Below are positions 18,789 to 27,000 of a DNA stretch of 64,000 nt, one piece after another. The notes beneath the pieces are model-generated. The model worked only from the letters and a program-made list of their open reading frames with translations, searched no databases and was not told the origin of the DNA. The first letter of the stretch is position 1. The number at the start of each line of letters is the position of its first letter. The stretch lies in the NCBI GenBank assembly GCA_018651745.1, contig JABIDL010000026.1, forward strand, positions 31,243 through 95,242, in the 5' to 3' direction. The DNA is from Candidatus Neomarinimicrobiota bacterium (GTDB lineage Bacteria > Fidelibacterota > Marinisomatia > Marinisomatales > TCS55). The position numbers and the translations under genes are program-made.

Positions 18789-18798
18789 GGATTAGGAT
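18789..18798. repeat. Right arm of 10-bp inverted repeat flanking the four-helix-bundle gene
   Basis: GGATTAGGAT on the plus strand (ATCCTAATCC on the coding strand), the exact inverse of the left arm at 19224-19233. It lies 17 bases past the four-helix-bundle stop codon. Confidence 0.8.
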
Positions 18799-18814
18799 TG
18801 GGAGTCTGGATCAT

Positions 18815-19216
18815 TTAGGCGACTTCTCCATAATCTGATATTTCTTCACTTATTTGATTCATTGCCGATTGTGATAATTTTGTCAGCATTTTAACAATGG
18901 ATAATAATAATTCTTTACCATCAACAATTTCATTTTCATTTAATAAGTTTTTCACGACGATCACATCTAGGCAGGATGCACATTCCAAAGCAGATGCCCT
19001 TGCAATTTCAAAATAACGTTTTCTATCCTTTGGATAAGATTTACCATTTCCTTCCGCTATATTTAATGGCACAGAAATTGACGCTCTATCCAATTGATCT
19101 GCTACATTTTTGTTTTTCCTAATTGGTTTCCAAAATGAATTCAACCATTCAATAAACTGAAGTGAAAATTGATAAACCTCTAATTTCTCATGATTAAAAT
19201 ATATTTTCTTTTCCAT
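18815..19216 (-). CDS. Four-helix-bundle protein (23S rRNA intervening-sequence type)
   Basis: 133 residues of the S23/IVS four-helix-bundle family. The signatures EKLEVYQFSLQFIEWL, VADQLDRASISVPLNIAEGN and RKRYFEIARASALECASCLD are visible, and four helices fill the chain. Homologues lie in intervening sequences of 23S rRNA genes, and the diversity-generating-retroelement accessory protein Avd shares the fold; the molecular role of stand-alone copies is not settled. Here it sits inside a protein operon, between the MutL-like ATPase gene and the lipoyl/KOW gene, flanked by an inverted repeat. Its final codons and stop (GTCGCCTAA) adjoin the right end of the element. Confidence 0.9.
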   Translation of the reverse strand: MEKKIYFNHEKLEVYQFSLQFIEWLNSFWKPIRKNKNVADQLDRASISVPLNIAEGNGKSYPKDRKRYFEIARASALECASCLDVIVVKNLLNENEIVDGKELLLSIVKMLTKLSQSAMNQISEEISDYGEVA

Positions 19217-19223
19217 ATTCTTT

Positions 19224-19233
19224 ATCCTAATCC
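19224..19233. repeat. Left arm of 10-bp inverted repeat flanking the four-helix-bundle gene
   Basis: GGATTAGGAT on the minus strand, 7 bases before the four-helix-bundle ATG. The 12-mer GGATTAGGATAA that contains it is repeated in direct orientation 25 bases upstream at 19247-19258, where it encodes the end of the MutL-like protein. Confidence 0.8.
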
Positions 19234-19246
19234 TTATCCTATGCCC

Positions 19247-19258
19247 TTATCCTAATCC
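19247..19258 (-). repeat. Direct repeat GGATTAGGATAA forming the MutL-like gene end
   Basis: The 12-mer GGATTAGGATAA occurs here and at 19222-19233 on the minus strand. This copy supplies the last three codons (Gly-Leu-Gly) and the TAA stop of the MutL-like gene, so the element boundary and the gene end coincide. Confidence 0.7.
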
Positions 19259-21070
19259 TTCCAACGAAGGATACTCCTGCATAGCCGCTGACCACTTTGA
19301 TAAATCAGCAATGCGTTGCTGCGAATTATCGGAAATATTCATTGGACGCCCACGTCCATCTAAAATGATTCCAACCACGCCGCCATAAATAATGGTTTGG
19401 ATGGTTTCATTTTTTCCTGAACCGATATCCATACCTTTTCCCGGAGTCAGTTTAGCATTCACTTTTTCATACGGAACATCAATTCTGACAATATCGCCAA
19501 ATTTGATTTCATGAGTTTGAGTTTCGCCATTTAACAATGTTAATTCCGCATGTAAAACGGTTGTACCCGGTTTTGTGGTTCCAACAGGCGCGACGCACGT
19601 TCCAAGGTGAATTAAGCAATCTTTTTCAAAAACTTCGATGGCAGCAGCGCGAGCATCTTGCGCTAAATCTTCCTTTTCGATTTTTGCCATGACACCAAGC
19701 TGCGGCATCATAAAAATGGAATCCACGGCTAATTGTGTAATGCCTTCCGGCAGAAATGAATCAATCAACATTCGAGCAGATTGCTCTCGGCGAGGCGCAT
19801 GAGATAAAACGCCGCCGGATCCAACCAGTAAATCGAGTTCCATCATATCCACTAAAGATTCACCCGAATCTGTTTGCTCAAATGCGTCGGAGATGGTTCG
19901 TTCTTTTTGAACACCTTTTAAGTTGACCGCAAATGATTTATGCTGGATAAAAGAAAGGCGCAATGCTTCTCGGGCGATGGCTTGTTCAATCACCAATTCT
20001 TCCAAACTTTGGGGAACCGTCGTTGGGCGAATCATTTTATTTCCGATTCGATTTGTTAATTCTTTTTCATCAATGTTAAATGGAACCCAACGTAACACAT
20101 TTTTCAATCCCGATTCGGCTAATACATTACAAATGGAATAGCTCATTCCAAGATTTGCGCTTACAGTTCGATTAAATTGTTTTTGAAAGACGGAAAAAAT
20201 ATCTGTAGTAGCTCCCCCAATATCGACTCCGACAACGGAAATATTCTCTTTTTCTGCTACCATTTCAATGAGAGCACCCACAGCGCCTGGTGTTGGCATA
20301 ATCGGTGCGTCCGTCCATTCCATCAACTTCTTATATCCGGGCGCCTGCTGCATAACGTGTTCCATAAATAAATCATGAATCTTATCTCGTGATGGCTTCA
20401 GATTTTCCCGTTCCAAAACAGGACGGATATTCTCCGTTAAATCAAGATCGGTGATTTCACCGAGTGTTTCTTCGATTTTACCAGAAGCGTCTGTATTTCC
20501 GGCGTAAATAACCGGTAATTTATAGTTTGTACCTAAGCGTGGTTTTGGATTGGCAGCTGCGAGAATTTCAGCCAATTCGACTACGTGTTTAGTTGTACCT
20601 CCATCAATGCCACCCGAAAGTAAAATCATATCAGGGCGAAGCTGCCTAATTCTGGTTATTTTTTCGTGTGGTTTCCGGCCATCGTTTGACGCTAAAACAT
20701 CCATTACAATAGAGCCCGCACCTAATGCCGCACGTTCTGCAGATTCTCCGGTCATTCCTTTTACTACTCCGGCCACCATCATTTGTAAACCTCCACCTGC
20801 CGAACTTGTGGAAATATAAATATCTACACCTACATCCCCAGAACTCGGAGTGAGAATATGATCTCCATCTAATAATTTCCTACCGGCAAGCTCTTCGACT
20901 TCCATCACAGCGTTTAGTACTCCTTTGGTTACATCCTCAAAAGGTGCCTCCACTGTAGTCGGAGCTTCCCCACGCACGCTTAGCCGAAATTCTCCATCGA
21001 TTTTTTCGATTAGAATCGCTTTGGTTGTTGTACTCCCGCAATCCGTAGCTAATATACTTCTTAATTCCAT
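19247..21070 (-). CDS. MutL/GlmL-family ASKHA ATPase
   Basis: 607 residues from the ATG at 21070; a TTG six codons upstream lies inside cdsA and is less likely. ASKHA nucleotide-binding motifs are clear: phosphate-1 ATDCGSTTTKAIL at the start and phosphate-2 VVGVDIGGATTDIF in the middle, with GGGLQMMVAGVVKGMTGESA, ILLSGGIDGGTTKHV and the C-terminal DLLVGSGGVLSHAPRREQSA. These match the MutL family named for glutamate mutase accessory protein; it is unrelated to mismatch-repair MutL. No glutamate mutase (GlmS/GlmE) or other B12 mutase is nearby. Instead it heads an operon of membrane and beta-rich proteins, implying a different client. Confidence 0.9.
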   Translation of the reverse strand: MELRSILATDCGSTTTKAILIEKIDGEFRLSVRGEAPTTVEAPFEDVTKGVLNAVMEVEELAGRKLLDGDHILTPSSGDVGVDIYISTSSAGGGLQMMVAGVVKGMTGESAERAALGAGSIVMDVLASNDGRKPHEKITRIRQLRPDMILLSGGIDGGTTKHVVELAEILAAANPKPRLGTNYKLPVIYAGNTDASGKIEETLGEITDLDLTENIRPVLERENLKPSRDKIHDLFMEHVMQQAPGYKKLMEWTDAPIMPTPGAVGALIEMVAEKENISVVGVDIGGATTDIFSVFQKQFNRTVSANLGMSYSICNVLAESGLKNVLRWVPFNIDEKELTNRIGNKMIRPTTVPQSLEELVIEQAIAREALRLSFIQHKSFAVNLKGVQKERTISDAFEQTDSGESLVDMMELDLLVGSGGVLSHAPRREQSARMLIDSFLPEGITQLAVDSIFMMPQLGVMAKIEKEDLAQDARAAAIEVFEKDCLIHLGTCVAPVGTTKPGTTVLHAELTLLNGETQTHEIKFGDIVRIDVPYEKVNAKLTPGKGMDIGSGKNETIQTIIYGGVVGIILDGRGRPMNISDNSQQRIADLSKWSAAMQEYPSLEGLG

Positions 21071-21075
21071 CTCAA

Positions 21076-21891
21076 TTACCGCACCCAAAGATAAATATAA
21101 GATAAGGGTGCCGCAAAGATCATTGAATCAAATCTATCCAACACGCCTCCGTGCCCCCTTAAAAATGAACCGCTATCTTTTACGCCCGCTTGGCGCTTCA
21201 TCCAGGATTCCATAAAATCACCTATTTGCCCGATAAATCCTGCGATGAGAGAGAAAACCGCAACATCGGTCCATGAAAGTTGCAAACCGCCGATATTCGC
21301 CGTTTTAAAAATGATGTATACTGCAAAAGAAGTACCCAATCCGGCTATCGAACCCTGCACCGATTTTTTAGGACTTGCCCAGGGAATAATTTTTGTTTTC
21401 CCCCAAAGTATACCGGCCCCCATACAAGCGGAATCGCATAGCCATACGGCAAGAATAACTGCAGCGGTAAACATGGTTCCGTTTAAAGAATCTGCCTGCC
21501 GTAAAAGAATAAGAGTTCCGAGAGTAACGGAAATATACAAAATGCCAAATAGGGCTAAAGAAACATTTTCTAAAAAATAATCTCGCTTTCGAAATAATTC
21601 TGAAAACATAATCAAAAAAGTAAATGCTATCAATGATCCGATTAATTCAATAGATGAAATTTCAAGATTGAAATGATAAAAAATTAAAACAATAATCCCA
21701 CCACCAAGTCCTAACATTTTGGAAGGAGAATATCCTTTTTCGGCATAGAGATTGTAAAAATCAGTTAATGCGAGTAAAACCACAAGAGTGATAAATATTG
21801 AGAAATAGATTTCACCAACCCAAATCAAGGATATGATTGCAGGGATCCCGATGAAATTAATAAGTGTTCTTCCTTTGCCTTTTTTTGTCAT
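21076..21891 (-). CDS. cdsA: Phosphatidate cytidylyltransferase
   Basis: Makes CDP-diacylglycerol from phosphatidate and CTP in the membrane. 271 residues from ATG 21891; an upstream TTG extends the frame by 13 codons but is less plausible. About seven membrane segments, with the CDS signature complete near the C-terminus: KRQAGVKDSGSF followed by LRGHGGVLDRFDSM. The preceding cytosolic motif SPKKSVQG is also present. It is followed after 5 bases by the MutL-like ATPase gene and preceded by about 240 bases that separate it from the lipid kinase. Confidence 0.95.
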   Translation of the reverse strand: MTKKGKGRTLINFIGIPAIISLIWVGEIYFSIFITLVVLLALTDFYNLYAEKGYSPSKMLGLGGGIIVLIFYHFNLEISSIELIGSLIAFTFLIMFSELFRKRDYFLENVSLALFGILYISVTLGTLILLRQADSLNGTMFTAAVILAVWLCDSACMGAGILWGKTKIIPWASPKKSVQGSIAGLGTSFAVYIIFKTANIGGLQLSWTDVAVFSLIAGFIGQIGDFMESWMKRQAGVKDSGSFLRGHGGVLDRFDSMIFAAPLSYIYLWVR

Positions 21892-22129
21892 GTTTTTTGT
21901 AAAAATGAGACCGGAAGATACTTCAGTCAATTGCTGATAAACAACGGCGATTCTTACAAATATCAGATGAAAAATCTAGAATATGTTTCCGTTAAAATGA
22001 AAATTACTATTTAATAACAGACTTCAATTATTTTACTACATATTTATTTAGGCTTTCACTCTCAGACATCGCACCAACAGATAGTGCCTTATGGATACCA
22101 CTTCCGGTTCTTGATACGAATTTTTCAGC

Positions 22130-23014
22130 TTACACTAAAACTTCAATTTCACTTGGGAGGACTTCCACATGAATTGGGGTATTCCCAATAATTTCTCCGT
22201 CTATATTGAGCGTATGCGGTTCCTTCGGAATAATAGAAAATTCCTTCACTTGGTGATATTCCACGATCGGATCACCAATATGCCCGCCGGAAAACACTTT
22301 GGGAAACATTTTGAATAGTTTTAATCGGCTGGTTTTATGTGCGACAATTAGGTCAATAAATCCGTCGTTTAGCTGAGCGAGCGGCGCCATTTTCATCCCT
22401 TTTCCGGTGTGAATCGTGTTGCACCCCATAATAAAGCCGAAGTCGCCGACAGTCCTGTTCCCTTCTATAACCAAAGTCGCCAATCGTTGGCGGAATCGAA
22501 GAATTTCAATCAGCGATGCTACATTATAGCGCTGACCACCGAGCCACCTAAGTTTTTCAGCTATTTCGTTAATATCTGTTGGCATCCCCCATCCCACGAT
22601 ATTAAACGCGTACAATATTTCGCCATTTCCATCCACCTTCATGATATCGATCGGGCGGTTACGATTGGTTAGTATCCGCTGTACCGCCTGTTTCGGATCA
22701 AGACAATCTACATCATGCATAAAAGAATTTCCTGTTCCACCGGTGATGAGACCGATGGGAATTTTTCTTCCGTCTTCTCGATTCATCAATCCATTAATGA
22801 TTTCGTGCATAGTGCCATCACCACCCACAGCACACAGACCATCATACCCAGCAAAATTAAGCGTTGTAGCGAGTTCTCTTCCATGGCCTGCATACTCTGT
22901 TTCTATTACGTTTAATTCTGCATTTGCTGCATTAAATATGGGACGGACATCCTGCAAAATTCCGGGGCCTTTTTTAACACCGCCTTTTGGATTAACTAAA
23001 ACGAAAAATTTCAT
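22130..23014 (-). CDS. Diacylglycerol/sphingosine kinase-family lipid kinase
   Basis: 294 residues of the DAGK catalytic family. The N-terminal FFVLVNPKGGVKKG nucleotide-binding loop, the signature GGDGTMHEIINGL and the GGTGNSF motif are all visible, followed by the beta-rich C-terminal domain with GFIDLIVAHKTSRL and NIDGEI. It probably phosphorylates diacylglycerol or a related lipid; substrate cannot be told from sequence. It lies 4 bases after rlpA and upstream of cdsA, consistent with recycling lipid precursors. The 240 bases after its stop hold no recognisable gene or terminator. Confidence 0.9.
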   Translation of the reverse strand: MKFFVLVNPKGGVKKGPGILQDVRPIFNAANAELNVIETEYAGHGRELATTLNFAGYDGLCAVGGDGTMHEIINGLMNREDGRKIPIGLITGGTGNSFMHDVDCLDPKQAVQRILTNRNRPIDIMKVDGNGEILYAFNIVGWGMPTDINEIAEKLRWLGGQRYNVASLIEILRFRQRLATLVIEGNRTVGDFGFIMGCNTIHTGKGMKMAPLAQLNDGFIDLIVAHKTSRLKLFKMFPKVFSGGHIGDPIVEYHQVKEFSIIPKEPHTLNIDGEIIGNTPIHVEVLPSEIEVLV

Positions 23015-23018
23015 CTTT

Positions 23019-23480
23019 CTAACTTTTCTTATGTTTCATGTATTTATTGTCTCCGAATTCGATTACCTCAATTTTGACTTTGGTCGTTCCCTTCCCTACA
23101 AATCCAAGTTTAAGGGCTGCGCCGTACGAACAATCCAGAATCCGTCCTTTTACATAAGGACCTCGGTCATTAATCCTTAAAATCAGCGATTTATTATTAT
23201 CGACATTTGTAACTCGTACGATGGTGTTAAGGGGTAAAGTTTTATGTGCAGCCGTTAATCCATACATATCGTACACTTCACCATTTGCCGTTAATTTTCC
23301 GTGAAAATCTTCAGCATAAAAAGAGCTAACGCCCGTCATTGTTTTCCGATGTTTTATCGGTTTTGTTTTCGATGATTTAGCTTTTGGACGTGGTCCCGAT
23401 CCACGATAGCGCGGATTATTGGTACACGATACAAACAGGAACATGACGATTAGAAAAATACTGGGAACGTTTTTATTCAT
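23019..23480 (-). CDS. rlpA: RlpA-like septal ring lipoprotein
   Basis: 153 residues. A lipoprotein signal ends at FLFVSC (cysteine about 19), then a Lys/Ser/Pro-rich linker, then the double-psi beta-barrel domain. The domain shows GVSSFYAEDFHGKLTANGE, TAAHKTLPLNTIVRVTN, the catalytic-type LRINDRGPYVKGRILD and the leucine-rich end. RlpA proteins cut naked glycan strands at the division septum. The SPOR domain seen in some homologues is absent. The ATG overlaps the pyrD stop by 8 bases. Confidence 0.92.
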   Translation of the reverse strand: MNKNVPSIFLIVMFLFVSCTNNPRYRGSGPRPKAKSSKTKPIKHRKTMTGVSSFYAEDFHGKLTANGEVYDMYGLTAAHKTLPLNTIVRVTNVDNNKSLILRINDRGPYVKGRILDCSYGAALKLGFVGKGTTKVKIEVIEFGDNKYMKHKKS

Positions 23481-24393
23481 TTATTGCAACTTTTCCAATA
23501 AGATCGGATATGTGTGAAATATTAGCTTTATGGCAATACGATTCTATAGCTTTAATGATAGATATTCCTGCAGCAGGATTTCGAAAATTTGCAGTTCCTA
23601 TTTGTACCGAACTGGCACCGGCAAGCATATATTCAATTGCATCTTCTGCATTCGTAATACCGCCAATTCCAATTATCGGAATTTTGACCGCTGTAGAAAT
23701 TTTATGGACGCACGCAAGTCCAATCGGTTTAATTGCGGGGCCGGAAAGACCGCCGTATATCGTATGGATGTTTGTTTTCCGCGACTGCGCATTAATACTC
23801 ATTCCATACACCGTATTGATGGCAGATACAGCATCCGCCCCTCCATTTTCGGCTGCCCGAGCGATCTGTCGAATATCTGTTACATTTGGGCTGAGTTTCA
23901 TAATGAGCAATTTTTCAGTCCGATTCCTTAACGCAGATGTCAACGTTTCAGTCACACCAGGATCCACGCCAAATTCAATTCCTCCGACTTTTACATTAGG
24001 ACATGAAATGTTTATTTCATATCCAACAATATTTGAAGATATAGTTTCCATCATTTCCAATATTTCACAATATTCCTCTTCCGATGAACCGGCGATATTC
24101 ATGATGATTGGCACCCCGATTCCTTCGTATTTCGGAATCATTTCTTCGATATATTGTTCAACGCCTATATTGGCGAGCCCTATGGAATTGATCATTCCCG
24201 AAGGCGTTTCTACAATGCGAGGTGGAGGATTTCCTTCTCTCGGATGGCGCGTGATAGATTTGGTAATAATTGCACCCAATTTAGAAACATCTACAAGATC
24301 ATTATTTTCTAATCCATAGCCAAATGTTCCCGACGCGACGAAGATAGGATTTTGGAATGTTTCTTTACCGATGGTTGTCGTTAAATCAGGCAA
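23473..24393 (-). CDS. pyrD: Dihydroorotate dehydrogenase, NAD-dependent catalytic subunit (class 1B)
   Basis: Flavin enzyme of de novo pyrimidine synthesis, converting dihydroorotate to orotate. The FMN barrel shows FVASGTFGYG, the catalytic cysteine loop NISCPNVKVGG, KLSPNVTDIRQIARAAENGG, GGLSGPAIKP and GIGGITNAEDAIEYM. Class 1B is indicated by the active-site cysteine and the adjacent PyrK. An ATG at 24426 lies deep inside pyrK; a TTG at 24393, preceded by GAGG and overlapping the pyrK stop (TTGCCTGA), gives the normal N-terminus PDLTTTIGKETFQNPIF and is preferred. Confidence 0.93.
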   Translation of the reverse strand: MPDLTTTIGKETFQNPIFVASGTFGYGLENNDLVDVSKLGAIITKSITRHPREGNPPPRIVETPSGMINSIGLANIGVEQYIEEMIPKYEGIGVPIIMNIAGSSEEEYCEILEMMETISSNIVGYEINISCPNVKVGGIEFGVDPGVTETLTSALRNRTEKLLIMKLSPNVTDIRQIARAAENGGADAVSAINTVYGMSINAQSRKTNIHTIYGGLSGPAIKPIGLACVHKISTAVKIPIIGIGGITNAEDAIEYMLAGASSVQIGTANFRNPAAGISIIKAIESYCHKANISHISDLIGKVAINE

Positions 24394-25183
24394 AATGCAC
24401 CTCAGACGCTTTATAAACAGGACCATCTATGCACACGAGGGAAAATTGTTCATGGTAGCTAGGTTTATTTCCATTTTTACTTGATTTTTCAATGACACAA
24501 CCCTGACATAATCCCAACCCGCAAGCCATGTAGCTTTCTACAGAAAATTCTGCAGATATTCCGGCAGAATAAGAAAAGGATTTAAGTGCCTTTAGCATCG
24601 GTTCAGGACCACAAGCAAATAACTTCGCATTGGATCTTTTTGAAGCGAGCAGCTCTAAAACCGGAATAACGGTTCCCTTCTCTCCGATACTTCCATCATC
24701 TGTTGTCAAATAAATTCCCTTATCATGGTCAGATTCTATGAAATGTTCTGAGGCGGTTTTTGCACCGAGAATTACCGTCGTCTCAATATTTTTTTCGTTA
24801 CATGCATTTTTTAAATTCAACATCGGAGCCAAACCTACACCGCCCCCGATCAGGATAGGATGATTATTTAAATTATCCCAACCGGAAAAAGTATTCCCCA
24901 ATGGCCCTAAAAGATTGATAGAATCACCTTTTGTCTTTTTCGTAAGGCTTAGCGTAACGTCGCCAAAAATTTTGTATATAATCGATAGATGACTGCCATT
25001 TACAGCGGCAATGCTCATTGGACGCCGAAGCGGGTGTTCCCAGCTATCATCGGTAAGTAAACTGATAAATTGTCCGGGGCCGGTATATTCAGCGCAAATA
25101 TGTGGCGCTTCTACTTCCAACTGCCACACGCCTGAAGCAATCTCCGCATTATTTACAATGGAAGCGTCTTCAATCACGTTCAT
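24386..25183 (-). CDS. pyrK: Dihydroorotate dehydrogenase electron-transfer subunit
   Basis: PyrK passes electrons from PyrD to NAD+. 265 residues with an N-terminal FAD-binding barrel (HPLRRPMSIAAVNG), a central NAD-binding domain (PILIGGGVGLAPMLNL, KLFACGPEPMLKAL) and a C-terminal 2Fe-2S cluster loop CGLGLCQGC with a fourth cysteine near SLVCIDGP. It overlaps pyrD by 8 bases and begins inside the last codons of the TPR lipoprotein gene. Confidence 0.94.
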   Translation of the reverse strand: MNVIEDASIVNNAEIASGVWQLEVEAPHICAEYTGPGQFISLLTDDSWEHPLRRPMSIAAVNGSHLSIIYKIFGDVTLSLTKKTKGDSINLLGPLGNTFSGWDNLNNHPILIGGGVGLAPMLNLKNACNEKNIETTVILGAKTASEHFIESDHDKGIYLTTDDGSIGEKGTVIPVLELLASKRSNAKLFACGPEPMLKALKSFSYSAGISAEFSVESYMACGLGLCQGCVIEKSSKNGNKPSYHEQFSLVCIDGPVYKASEVHFA

Positions 25184-26915
25184 CTGTCGCCACTGTATCC
25201 TGTTTCATGCTTTCCACTAATTGCGTTATCATTTGCAAACGCACTTTCGCATTATTATAAGAATCGCTTGTTGGAAAATGATTTCCCATCCATTGATAAT
25301 ATTTAATCGCACTGTCAGGTTCCACAAGAGAAACATCGTAATAATGAGCTAGCGAATAGGCTGCTTTGAGCCCAACTTCTGTGGTTGAATCCGACTGAAT
25401 TATTTCTCGATAGGTATTCATGGCCTCAGAAACATTGGATCTCATGAATGATTCTGCTTTGAGCAATTGAGTGTGGTTCGGGTCAACTTCCTGATTTAAT
25501 CCATACATTGTACGAATGCCTGTGGCAAATTCGCTCTTGGGATAATCTGATAAAATTTTCTCTTTTATGGGATCAGCATGGGCATCATTCTCCGATTCTT
25601 TTAAAAGATAAACCAACGTGAACATCGCTTTTGGCGTCCATTCAGATTTTTCCAGCGAATCTACAATTTCATAAAAATATTGAAGAGCAGAATCGGGTTG
25701 TCCAAAATGGAACGCCCATAATTCTCCCAAATTGTAAAGCGCCGGCGCATAATTGGGGTCAGCAAATGGATCTTTTTGAGTTATTTCCAATGAATCCGCC
25801 ACGGAGGTGTCTGATGTAGTTTGGACTTCAAAAATAGACGCTATCGCTGACAAGGACGCTTGATAGGACTTGATTTCCTTCCCACGCATTTGGGCGCTGT
25901 TTTTAAAGACAGATTTCCCAGATTCTTTTGGTACTTGATTATAGGATTTAAGTGCATCTTCAAAATTAAAATCTGTAAAAAGAGAAATCTCTGCCAGATT
26001 AAAGTATGCTTCTGCGGATATTTCAGTGCGAGCATAATCTGCTGCGACACCATTCAATCGTGATACCGCGCTTTCTAATTTCCCAATAGCGATATCCAGT
26101 TTAGCGAGCTCTAACTCAAGTTCTCCCCAAATCCCATTAAATGATTCAGTAGCGAGCAATTTCTTTATAAGATCAGATACTTCATTCCATCTCTCCTGCG
26201 ATCTATATATTTTAACCAAATTTAGATTTGCTTCTTCAATCCGATTTTTAGTCAGGGAATATTTGATTACTTTTTTGTTTGCCTTAATGGCCAATTCATA
26301 ATTTTTTGCTAAGGTTGCAATATCTGCAATTCGAAAATATATTTCAGCACGGTCATTTGGATTTTTTGTCAGTTCAGCGCCTGAAATCAGATATTCCATT
26401 GCCTTTTTATTTTCATTTATTTCGAGCTGAATATCTGCTAGCGAAAAATATATTTGTGCATTTATTGCATCATCATTCGTCTTACCCAATTGCTCACTCA
26501 GTTCATTGATTGCCGGCTGGATTTTTCCTTTTTTCCATTTACACAAGCTCAACCAATAATCTGCCTCTGCTTTTTCTTCCGGATATTCGTCTTTTATTTG
26601 GAAAAATAACTGCTGAGCTCGATTGTATTCTCTGATGTGGAACCGACTCTTTGCCATTAAAATAATTGCCGGTTTCCGAAATCTTGATTCTGGATAGTTT
26701 TCAATAACCAGCATTGACTTTTTAATTGCATTCATATAAGCTTCTGTCCCGTTTGATGGAAGCGATTGCCCAAATTTTTCTAAACGAATTTTTTCGGCAG
26801 CTTTATAATACTGCTTTGCATTGTAAAATGTGTTGAAATAAGCACATCCGGATACAATCAACACGAAGCACATAAGTGCGATGGGTTGCTGGAATGAGAT
26901 TTTGAAACCATTCAT
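25170..26915 (-). CDS. TPR-repeat lipoprotein
   Basis: 581 residues. A lipoprotein signal ends at LIVSGCAYF (cysteine about 24), followed by NTFYNAKQYYKAAEKIR and a solenoid of tetratricopeptide-like helical repeats through the rest of the chain, e.g. NDRAEIYFRIADIATLAKNY and AEADYWLSLCKWKKGKIQ. This layout resembles periplasmic TPR scaffolds of cell-envelope machinery (BamD-like or YbgF-like) in FCB bacteria. No specific partner can be named. It is divergent from the PEGA protein gene with 85 bases between them. Confidence 0.8.
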   Translation of the reverse strand: MNGFKISFQQPIALMCFVLIVSGCAYFNTFYNAKQYYKAAEKIRLEKFGQSLPSNGTEAYMNAIKKSMLVIENYPESRFRKPAIILMAKSRFHIREYNRAQQLFFQIKDEYPEEKAEADYWLSLCKWKKGKIQPAINELSEQLGKTNDDAINAQIYFSLADIQLEINENKKAMEYLISGAELTKNPNDRAEIYFRIADIATLAKNYELAIKANKKVIKYSLTKNRIEEANLNLVKIYRSQERWNEVSDLIKKLLATESFNGIWGELELELAKLDIAIGKLESAVSRLNGVAADYARTEISAEAYFNLAEISLFTDFNFEDALKSYNQVPKESGKSVFKNSAQMRGKEIKSYQASLSAIASIFEVQTTSDTSVADSLEITQKDPFADPNYAPALYNLGELWAFHFGQPDSALQYFYEIVDSLEKSEWTPKAMFTLVYLLKESENDAHADPIKEKILSDYPKSEFATGIRTMYGLNQEVDPNHTQLLKAESFMRSNVSEAMNTYREIIQSDSTTEVGLKAAYSLAHYYDVSLVEPDSAIKYYQWMGNHFPTSDSYNNAKVRLQMITQLVESMKQDTVATDERD

Positions 26916-27000
26916 CGGGTCTAAAATTCTGATTTTCTGACGGAAATTCCAATCAATTAACTCATTGAATACGGTAGGCAGAGACTAGTATTTTCTGCTC

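Larger units (their letters stand above)
18769..19233 (-). mobile_element. IVS-like inverted-repeat element carrying a four-helix-bundle gene
   Basis: A 465-bp unit bounded on the minus strand by GGATTAGGATAAAGA and ATTGACTCCTAATC, containing the whole four-helix-bundle gene. Its arms GGATTAGGAT (19224-19233) and ATCCTAATCC (18789-18798) are a perfect 10-bp inverted repeat, so the transcript can fold with the gene in the loop, as 23S rRNA intervening sequences do. The same ends recur around a deletion relic at 17521-17615 in the next intergenic gap. The shared ends and different neighbours argue for mobility or duplication; no transposase is encoded. Confidence 0.65.

Noticed and set aside
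19247-21070. DNA mismatch-repair MutL
   Set aside because: Only the name matches; the protein has ASKHA ATPase motifs, not the GHKL motifs of repair MutL.
22641-23180. 179-codon open frame on the plus strand
   Set aside because: It is antisense to the lipid kinase and rlpA genes, both firm; composition looks like a shadow frame.
23510-24319. 269-codon open frame on the plus strand
   Set aside because: It lies entirely within pyrD on the opposite strand and has no family resemblance or ribosome-binding site.
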